Below are positions 1 through 5,211 of a stretch of 13,558 bases of DNA, piece after piece (the first letter of the stretch is position 1; every line of letters starts with the position of its first letter). The notes under the pieces were generated by a model, which saw only the letters and a list, made by a program, of their open reading frames with translations, ran no database searches and was not told the DNA's origin. A program made the position numbers and the translations under genes. Location of the stretch: positions 1-13,558 of the forward strand of contig SKVC01000017.1 of the NCBI GenBank assembly GCA_007129655.1, written 5' to 3'. The stretch is from Thermoplasmata archaeon (GTDB lineage Archaea; Thermoplasmatota; Thermoplasmata; Halarchaeoplasmatales; Halarchaeoplasmataceae).

Positions 1-94
1 AGCCTCTGCGTATCTCGATACCCTTGTTTTCCAGCATCTCATTCATGTTTGACATATCCATCATAGCTAGTGGGGTCAGCACCCCATTTATCAT
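1..94 (-). CDS. Possible start of a truncated minus-strand protein (unrecognised)
   Basis: An open frame runs from an ATG at 94-92 leftwards off the window edge, giving 31 codons that begin MINGVLTPLAMMDMSNMNEM. The frame is open back to a TAA at 139-137, so a GTG at 103-101 is another possible start. The segment is rich in methionine and has an amphipathic or hydrophobic beginning. I do not recognise a family. It lies 61 bp after the stop of the zinc-ribbon microprotein on the same strand, so the two could be co-transcribed. Only a weak Shine-Dalgarno-like GTGAT precedes the ATG. It may equally be a chance open frame; the window ends before this can be decided. Confidence 0.3.
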   Translation of the reverse strand, partial: MINGVLTPLAMMDMSNMNEMLENKGIEIRRG

Positions 95-155
95 TGTTAT
101 CACTACGGATAGCAGTGGAAAGGAAGTTAGATAACCTTACTTTTCCGCTATAGTT

Positions 156-296
156 TCACTCTTCATCCACTTCTAAAATCAACACACCTCTATAATCACA
201 GTCTTTACAGTGATACTTATATCCCGTGATGAACCCGGCTAAAGGGATCACGTCCGTACTACCGCATGAAGGGCACTTCAATATTTTTTTACCCAT
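156..296 (-). CDS. 46-residue zinc-ribbon microprotein
   Basis: The minus strand encodes a complete 46-residue protein from ATG at 296-294 to TGA at 158-156. It carries two CxxC knuckles, C8-P-S-C11 and C30-K-D-C33, separated by 18 residues. That is the classic spacing of a single zinc ribbon. The start (MGKKILKCPSCGS) and the GYKYHCKDCDYRG segment resemble the stand-alone zinc ribbons common in archaeal genomes, which are usually hypothetical proteins thought to bind nucleic acid or protein partners. No other domain is present and the C-terminus is acidic (LEVDEE). No clear Shine-Dalgarno motif precedes the ATG. The cysteine pattern, full frame and sensible length make a real gene likely; the specific function is unknown. 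Confidence 0.68.
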   Translation of the reverse strand: MGKKILKCPSCGSTDVIPLAGFITGYKYHCKDCDYRGVLILEVDEE

Positions 297-319
297 GATA
301 ACCAGCTTGTTGAAAGGTA

Positions 320-460
320 TGTCCCCTGACAGTAACAGTTGGGTTCACAGTATGGCTTCGGCCATCTCCCCTTCCTGACTCAAGTCAGGGGCTTGTACGA
401 TCCTGGGGTTGTTCCACGCTCATCTGCGGACGTTTCGTCCATTTCACTAGGAGACCCAAC
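320..460. ncRNA. Structured segment: possible non-coding RNA or tnpB right-end/omega-RNA remnant
   Basis: This stretch holds several perfect pairings seen by eye. ATGGC (352-356) pairs with GCCAT (361-365) across a TTCG tetraloop, the very stable C(UUCG)G form on the plus strand. CCTGAC (374-379) pairs with GTCAGG (384-389). GGACG (428-432) pairs with CGTCC (436-440). GTTGGGT (338-344) pairs at long range with ACCCAAC (454-460). CCCCTGAC (323-330) can also pair with GTCAGGGG (384-391), competing with the local hairpin. Such stem density suggests a structured RNA. On the minus strand the GCCCCTGACTTGAGTCAGG hairpin followed by GGGGAG resembles the right end of IS200/IS605 tnpB elements as I remember them. 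The strand is unresolved, and no RNase P or SRP RNA core motif was found. Confidence 0.38.
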
Positions 461-553
461 AGGACCACGCCCGACCCTTGCATCATGGATCATCTTAGTC
501 ACCATGACCTTTTTGAATCGGGCACATGGTTCAACGTAAGTAAGAGTATATTA
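380..553 (-). pseudogene. Possible remnant of a TnpB C-terminal tail (IS200/IS605)
   Basis: A minus-strand frame without a start codon is open from about 553 to a TGA at 382-380. Its end reads GPVGSPSEMDETSADERGTT and then PGSYKPLT. The stop falls inside the CCCCTGACTTGAGTCAGG hairpin. In archaeal IS1341-type tnpB genes the reading frame commonly ends inside just such a right-end palindrome, with a GSP-like, low-conservation tail. The zinc-ribbon CxxC motifs and RuvC-like residues that would prove TnpB are absent from the preceding frame, so at most a decayed 3' end remains. This is a resemblance from memory and may be coincidence. Confidence 0.25.
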
Positions 554-604
554 AACCATCGGAGGTATATTTTTTATACCTGTAATCACTTTTACGCTCA
601 GAGG
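544..604 (+). promoter_or_regulatory. Candidate promoter and ribosome binding site of eno
   Basis: Two AT-rich TATA candidates precede enolase: AGTATATTAAA near 546-555 and GTATATTTTTTATAC at 565-579. The second sits inside a small inverted repeat (GGTATA 564-569 and TATACC 575-580). GAGG at 601-604 lies 8 nt before the ATG and can serve as the Shine-Dalgarno motif. Transcription would start roughly 25 bp after the box used, giving a short leader. Confidence 0.42.
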
Positions 605-612
605 AATCAAAG

Positions 613-1875
613 ATGTACCAAATAGAAGCAGTAAAAGCGAGAGAGATAATCGACTCTCGGGGAAACCCAACCGTTATGGCTACCGTGTTCACAGAATTAT
701 CTAAAGGCTCAGCAGCGGTACCTTCCGGTGCATCGACCGGTAGCCGAGAGGCATTGGAGTTAAGGGATGGAGATAAGAAAAGGTACTTGGGTAAGGGTGT
801 TTTGAAGGCGGTAGAGAATATAAACGAAGGTATAGGACGAAATATTACCGGTATGGATGTAAGAAACCAGAGATTCATAGATGAGTTCATGCTGGAATTG
901 GACGGTACCGAGAACAAGAGCGAACTCGGGGCAAATGCCATCTTAGCCGTGTCCTTGGCAGCATCAAGAGCAGCTGCAGATGCAGTCGGACTACCTCTAT
1001 ACCGGTATCTGGGACGCAGCAACGACACTGTTTTACCGATTCCGTTTTTAAATGTGATCAACGGTGGTGAACATGCCGGAAACGAATTGGACATACAGGA
1101 ACACATGATCGCACCGGTCGGCGCGGAAAGTTTTGCTGAAGCCATGCGTATGGGTGTTGAAATATATCATACCTTAGGCAGCATACTTAAGAAAAGATAT
1201 GGTCCTACGGCAACCAATGTAGGCGATGAAGGGGGATTTGCTCCTCCACTTAAAGACCCGGTCGAACCCTTTGAACTGATTATGGATGCCATCGAAACTG
1301 CCGGATACACCGGCAAAGTAAAGATCGCAGTGGATACCGCAGCGTCGGAATTCTACGGTTCGGGAAAATACACCTTTGCCGGTAAAGAGTTGGACTCTTC
1401 CGAGATGATCGAATTCTATCAGCGATTGATACAGGAATATCCTATCATATCTCTGGAAGATCCTTTGGCCGAGGATGATTGGTCCGGATTCAAAGATATC
1501 ACCACAAGATTAGGAAACGAAGTCGAGATAATCGGGGACGATATCTTCGTCAGCAACCCCAGGATCATCCGCCGAGGTATAGATGAAAAGGTATGCAATG
1601 CTTTACTTCTTAAAGTTAACCAGATCGGGACTTTGACCGAGGCACTTGATGCGGCAACTATGGCCATGAACAACGGTTACAAAGTGATGGTTTCACATCG
1701 CTCCGGCGAAACCGGCGATGATTTTATCGCCGATCTATCTGTCGCGTTATCTTGCGGGCGTATAAAATCCGGCGCCCCGGCCAGGAGCGAGCGCACCGCC
1801 AAGTACAACAGACTCTTAGAAATAGAAGAAGAACTGGGGATCTCATCTGTCTATGGTTTTAACAATACCACGTAG
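613..1875 (+). CDS. eno: Enolase (phosphopyruvate hydratase)
   Basis: Enolase interconverts 2-phosphoglycerate and phosphoenolpyruvate in glycolysis and gluconeogenesis, in the cytoplasm, using magnesium. The 420-residue length is normal for the family. The N-terminal domain opens with AREIIDSRGNPTV (9-21) and holds the mobile loop SGASTGSRE (38-46). The TIM barrel carries HAGNELDIQEHMIAPVGA (154-171), the acid/base E206 in GDEGGFAPP, metal ligands D241, E282 (SLEDP) and D309 (GDD), the catalytic K334 in LLLKVNQIGT, and SHRSGET (361-367). All key residues are present. A GAGG motif 8 nt upstream supports the ATG start. The last 25 bp overlap the end of the convergent transporter gene. Identification is secure. 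Confidence 0.98.
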   Translation: MYQIEAVKAREIIDSRGNPTVMATVFTELSKGSAAVPSGASTGSREALELRDGDKKRYLGKGVLKAVENINEGIGRNITGMDVRNQRFIDEFMLELDGTENKSELGANAILAVSLAASRAAADAVGLPLYRYLGRSNDTVLPIPFLNVINGGEHAGNELDIQEHMIAPVGAESFAEAMRMGVEIYHTLGSILKKRYGPTATNVGDEGGFAPPLKDPVEPFELIMDAIETAGYTGKVKIAVDTAASEFYGSGKYTFAGKELDSSEMIEFYQRLIQEYPIISLEDPLAEDDWSGFKDITTRLGNEVEIIGDDIFVSNPRIIRRGIDEKVCNALLLKVNQIGTLTEALDAATMAMNNGYKVMVSHRSGETGDDFIADLSVALSCGRIKSGAPARSERTAKYNRLLEIEEELGISSVYGFNNTT

Positions 1876-3164
1876 AAGCCGTAAAGTAGGAAGAATGAAA
1901 GCAACAGTGTGAAGAGTGTGATAGGTAAGCCGAATCTCAGATGTTTTCTAAAAGAGATCGGATACCCCATCTTTTCCGAAATGTTTGTAACGATCAGATT
2001 GGATGGAGAGCTGAATATTGTACCATTTCCTCCTAAGCCTATACCCAGGGCCAGCGCCCACCAAAGAGGATTGATCGGATACGCGGTTCCAATTGTATTT
2101 CCAACTATTTGTACCACCGGAATCAACGTGATCACCGCAGGGATGTTTCCTACTATCATGGCAAAAACTCCGCTAACTATCAAAACGATAAAGATGCTCA
2201 AGGCTAGATTATTACTGCTTAAATGTAACATCTGATCAGCGATCACGTTTATGATTCCAGCTTCTACTAAACCTCCTATCAATATGAAGAGTCCGGCAAA
2301 AAATATCAAAGTGGTCCAATTTACATACTGCATCGCATCTTCCGGTTCAGACAAGGATATCAGTAGAAGAAGTGATGCACCCATCAATGCGATTATCCAA
2401 GGTTCTAAGCCCAATAGATGGTGAGTCATGAAAAGGATCATAGTTAAAATTAAAACAAATAAAGATTTGTATAGTAAAGGACGATTGGTTATACATTTCC
2501 TTTCATCGAGTTCCATCACCTTTTTGAACCCGGTCATATCGCTTTCTAAAATGTTTTTATACAACAATTCAAAAATCAAGATCATAATTCCGAGGATTAT
2601 CAAAACAATAGGTGCGAGATATATAAGATAGTCTACGAAGCGGATTTGAGCTGCTGAAGCGATCATCACATTGGGAGGGTCACCTATCAAAGTTGAAGTG
2701 CCTCCGATATTGGATGAGATCATCACGACCATAAGGAATGGTATGGGGTTTATATCCAACTCGTTGGCGATGGTCACCGCAACAGGGACTACCAGTAAAA
2801 CAGTGGTAACGTTGTCCAAAAATGCAGATGTAAAAGCGGTTATAACTACGAAAAGTGCAAGAAGTCTGTAATAACTTCCCTTTGATAATTTTGCGGTTTT
2901 TATAGCCGCGTATTTTATGAACCCGGTTTCACCGAGCAATCCATGAAGTATCATCAAACCTAGTATCAGCCCAATTGTGTTAAAATCGATATACCCTAGA
3001 GCATTCTCCGGGGGATAGAAATTTTTAAAATGACCGAATAATATCATCCCTACTGCTCCGGCCATAGCAGCAGTAGTTCTGTGTATGTTTTTGCTTATGA
3101 TGCCGTAATATGTTAAAGCGAAAATGGTTACCGTTCCAATTAGGATGCTGTTCAAGCTCCTCAC
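1851..3164 (-). CDS. ArsB/NhaD-type (IT superfamily) membrane transporter
   Basis: This is a 437-residue polytopic membrane protein with about 11-12 hydrophobic helices. It has the two-fold repeat of the ion-transporter (ArsB/NhaD, SLC13/P-protein) superfamily: SAFLDNVTTVLL (113-124) with SNIGGTSTLIGDPPN (151-165) in the first half, and AMIVGNIPAVITLIP (335-349) with GGNGTIFSSPSN (378-389) in the second. Members move anions or exchange sodium for protons; the substrate cannot be read here. The second half has G339 where many relatives keep an Asp before Asn. The start is a GTG at 3164-3162; a TTG three codons later with GGTGA five bases upstream is an alternative. It begins 7 bp after the universal stress protein stop, so the two are probably one operon. 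Confidence 0.88.
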   Translation of the reverse strand: MRSLNSILIGTVTIFALTYYGIISKNIHRTTAAMAGAVGMILFGHFKNFYPPENALGYIDFNTIGLILGLMILHGLLGETGFIKYAAIKTAKLSKGSYYRLLALFVVITAFTSAFLDNVTTVLLVVPVAVTIANELDINPIPFLMVVMISSNIGGTSTLIGDPPNVMIASAAQIRFVDYLIYLAPIVLIILGIMILIFELLYKNILESDMTGFKKVMELDERKCITNRPLLYKSLFVLILTMILFMTHHLLGLEPWIIALMGASLLLLISLSEPEDAMQYVNWTTLIFFAGLFILIGGLVEAGIINVIADQMLHLSSNNLALSIFIVLIVSGVFAMIVGNIPAVITLIPVVQIVGNTIGTAYPINPLWWALALGIGLGGNGTIFSSPSNLIVTNISEKMGYPISFRKHLRFGLPITLFTLLLSFFLLYGFYVVLLKP

Positions 3165-3171
3165 CTGTGGA

Positions 3172-3978
3172 TCAGTCGCCTACCATGAGGAAAGGTATCT
3201 CGGTTTCCGCGATCAACTCTTTTTCAAGGCTGCTCAGAGCTAAGGTAGGGAATATGTGTCTGAACTTGTATAGTAAACCGCCGCGTCCTCTGCTTCCTAC
3301 CATGAAATCGTATTTTTTCATCTCTTCCAGTATGTCCTCGTCCGAGGCATCGGTATCGGTTACTAGCTTGTAATCTACACCTTCGCTATCTGCCTTCTTT
3401 TTTATCCTTCTACCGGAGGCTCCCGGGTCTCCCTTTCCTATATGATAGACGGTCAAGCTGGCGCCGAAATATGCCGCTAATTCCAGGGCCAACATTGTTG
3501 CGTACTCGGAGTAAGTACTGAAAGAGGTAGGATTGAATATTTTTTTTGGCATCTTAGGTTTACATTCACAAGCGAATACCAAGGAGGGTATGTGGGTTAA
3601 CTCCAAAGAATTCAAAGCGGTCTCACCTATGTGAACCTTTTGGGCACCTACTTTTGAATGGGTCGCCATAACTATGAGATCTATTTGGTGACTCGTCGTA
3701 TATTTCATAATTTCCTTGGAAGGTGTACCCATGGGCATGGCCAACTTTACCTCTTCGATACCCATATTATTCAATGTCCTTCTGCCCTTGGCAAGAGCGT
3801 CTTTAGATATCTCTTTCAGATGCTTTTGCATCAGAGGTGTTTGAGGTATGCTGCCATCGCTGGTGTTGATCACATTTATAAGATGGTAATCAGAGTAAGG
3901 GAATAATTTAGCGGTATATTGTATAGCATTCCTCATCAAAGGAGAGTTATCCGTCGCTATCAGTATGTTATCGAACAT
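3172..3978 (-). CDS. Tandem universal stress protein (UspA family)
   Basis: A cytoplasmic protein of 268 residues made of two UspA domains (about 1-137 and 145-268). Domain 1 opens with the strand FDNILIATDNS and keeps the conserved Asp. Its nucleotide-loop region (106-120, THSKVGAQKVHIGET) is a degenerate form of the family's G-2x-G-9x-G(S/T) ATP motif: the first Gly is missing. Domain 2 has GSRGRGG (228-234) but lacks the final Gly-Ser. ATP binding is therefore uncertain. The domain 2 N-terminal strand is also weak. It precedes the membrane transporter by 7 bp. Usp domains are often encoded beside or fused to transporters, so a regulatory link to the transporter is a reasonable inference. 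The ATG lies about 33 nt after a TATA box, implying a very short leader. Confidence 0.9.
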   Translation of the reverse strand: MFDNILIATDNSPLMRNAIQYTAKLFPYSDYHLINVINTSDGSIPQTPLMQKHLKEISKDALAKGRRTLNNMGIEEVKLAMPMGTPSKEIMKYTTSHQIDLIVMATHSKVGAQKVHIGETALNSLELTHIPSLVFACECKPKMPKKIFNPTSFSTYSEYATMLALELAAYFGASLTVYHIGKGDPGASGRRIKKKADSEGVDYKLVTDTDASDEDILEEMKKYDFMVGSRGRGGLLYKFRHIFPTLALSSLEKELIAETEIPFLMVGD

Positions 3979-4005
3979 GCGAATCGATTTTTAATCCCGG
4001 CGGAA

Positions 4006-4016
4006 GTATATACATA
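4006..4016 (-). promoter_or_regulatory. TATA box for the universal stress protein/transporter operon
   Basis: On the minus strand TATGTATATAC sits about 33 nt before the ATG at 3978. No Shine-Dalgarno motif precedes that ATG, so the transcript is probably leaderless or has a few leader bases. It shares a 144-bp divergent region with the winged-helix gene. Confidence 0.5.
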
Positions 4017-4072
4017 TTTCTGCATTTTAAAGAGTAATCTCCCGAAAATTATAAAAAGAACCCCTGTTATTT

Positions 4073-4118
4073 CGAAAAGCATATATACTACTACACGAAT
4101 ATTTAGATAATAAGGTGG
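4073..4118 (+). promoter_or_regulatory. BRE/TATA promoter and ribosome binding site of the winged-helix gene
   Basis: CGAAAAG (4073-4079) followed by CATATATAC (4080-4088) matches an archaeal BRE plus TATA arrangement. The box centre is about 38 bp before the ATG at 4123, leaving a short leader that includes the Shine-Dalgarno motif GGTGG at 4114-4118. Confidence 0.55.
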
Positions 4119-4122
4119 AAAA

Positions 4123-4497
4123 ATGAGCGCAAAAACACTGACAAAAGAACAAAAAGAATTGGTCGAACGCCTGGTCAAAGCGGGCATACAGAAAAACGTA
4201 GCAAAGACACTTGTTTACGTAGCTAGTAGAGAGGAAACGAAAAGCCGAGAGATCGAATTAGCTACAGATCTAAGGCAGCCAGAAGTATCTATCGCTATGC
4301 AGAATATCCGTAACAGAGGTTGGGTAACGAAGAGGGATATCAAAAAGGAAGGTAAAGGAAGACCTGTTCACGGTTACAAGTTAGATAAACCAGTAGAAGA
4401 GATAATCAAGGAGATAGAATTGAAGGAAAAAGAACGTATAAAAGAGATAGAGGAAAATTTAAAAGCCATAAAACGGCTGATTAAATCACTCTATTGA
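4123..4497 (+). CDS. Archaeal winged-helix transcriptional regulator with C-terminal coiled coil
   Basis: A 124-residue basic protein. Residues 8-88 form a winged helix-turn-helix: an N-terminal helix (KEQKELVERLVKAGI), a helix pair with TKSREIELATDLRQPEVSIAMQ (39-60) as the likely helix-turn-helix, and a basic wing with GKGRPVHGYKL (77-87). Residues 90-122 are a charged heptad-like helix, probably a dimerising coiled coil. This layout matches small predicted archaeal regulators (COG4738-like, ArsR/TrmB-like fold) as I recall them. No ligand-binding domain is visible. It diverges from the stress-protein/transporter operon across a 144-bp region, so control of that operon or of itself is possible but not shown. 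GGTGG four bases before the ATG supports the start. Its 3' end overlaps rpiA by 12 bp. Confidence 0.85.
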   Translation: MSAKTLTKEQKELVERLVKAGIQKNVAKTLVYVASREETKSREIELATDLRQPEVSIAMQNIRNRGWVTKRDIKKEGKGRPVHGYKLDKPVEEIIKEIELKEKERIKEIEENLKAIKRLIKSLY

Positions 4498-5163
4498 TAT
4501 CTCTTCAACCCCTTCTTTTTTTCCTATTATTACTCGGTTGACCATATCTACGAATAGACCGTTCTCTACAACTCCGGGGATATCGTTTAGTTGACGTGAT
4601 AAAGAGTAAGGTTCCGATATCTGATGGAATTTGCAATCGGCAATGTAATTGTTGTTGTCTGTTTTGAAAACAGTATTGTTATCCATCCTGAGGTCAGCTG
4701 AGCAATCTAGTTCTTCGATGCTACTTATTATAGCTGTGCTGCAGAATTGAATTATCTCTACCGGGAGATCGAATTTTACGCCTAGTACATCTACCATCTT
4801 TGAAGGGTCGGCCACTATGATAACTTCTTTAGAATGGTAGGCCACGATCTTTTCCCTCAGCAGAGCTCCACCCCCTCCTTTTATCAAATTTAACTCGGGG
4901 TCTATTTCATCGGCTCCGTCTATGGTAATATCTATGACCGGATGTTCATCCAAAGTAGAAATATTTAGGCCCAGGTCTTCGGCTTGTACCTTGGTTTGTT
5001 CTGAAGTAGGTATACCGATAATTTCCAACCCTTCTTTTTTACATCTTTCGCCCAGTCGTTGTATCGCATGTTTCGCGGTTGAACCGGTACCTAGTCCAAC
5101 TACCATTCCATCTTTAACGAAATCTGCAGCATATCTCCCTGCGTTCCTTTTTTCGACTAACAT
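4486..5163 (-). CDS. rpiA: Ribose-5-phosphate isomerase A
   Basis: RpiA interconverts ribose 5-phosphate and ribulose 5-phosphate, linking pentose metabolism to nucleotide synthesis in the cytoplasm. The 225-residue frame keeps the family signatures: GLGTGST (23-29), DGADEID (82-88), KGGGGALLREK (95-105), ADPSKMV (118-124) and DIPGVVENGLF (194-204). D82, D85, K95 and E104 correspond to the known active-site residues. I chose ATG 5163-5161 because a TATA box (5191-5199) lies about 32 nt upstream, implying a near-leaderless transcript. The longer frame would start with a TTG at 5190, inside the promoter, and adds nine residues that the family does not have. The 3' end overlaps the winged-helix gene by 12 bp. 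Confidence 0.96.
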   Translation of the reverse strand: MLVEKRNAGRYAADFVKDGMVVGLGTGSTAKHAIQRLGERCKKEGLEIIGIPTSEQTKVQAEDLGLNISTLDEHPVIDITIDGADEIDPELNLIKGGGGALLREKIVAYHSKEVIIVADPSKMVDVLGVKFDLPVEIIQFCSTAIISSIEELDCSADLRMDNNTVFKTDNNNYIADCKFHQISEPYSLSRQLNDIPGVVENGLFVDMVNRVIIGKKEGVEEISIE

Positions 5164-5190
5164 GATACTCAAAAGGCTATAGGATATCAA

Positions 5191-5199
5191 GTATATATC
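5191..5199 (-). promoter_or_regulatory. TATA box of rpiA
   Basis: The minus strand reads GATATATAC, centred about 32 nt before the ATG at 5163. This distance fits an archaeal promoter producing a transcript with almost no leader, and argues against translation starting at the TTG at 5190. Confidence 0.55.
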
Positions 5200-5211
5200 T
5201 TTATTCTCTAT

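Noticed and set aside
339..539. Plus-strand 66-residue open frame
   Set aside because: It overlaps the structured segment, has no recognisable domain or ribosome binding site, and looks like the antisense of a tnpB-like tail.
300..540. RNase P RNA or SRP RNA gene
   Set aside because: The conserved RNase P core (GAGGAAAGUCC-type) and the SRP helix 8 motif were looked for on both strands and not found.
531..1145. Minus-strand 204-residue open frame antisense to eno
   Set aside because: It lies opposite the conserved N-terminal half of enolase and its serine-rich, low-complexity translation matches no family.
1851..3164. Specific arsenite efflux pump (ArsB)
   Set aside because: Fold and motifs fit the broad IT superfamily, but no ars gene neighbours or arsenic-specific features are present.
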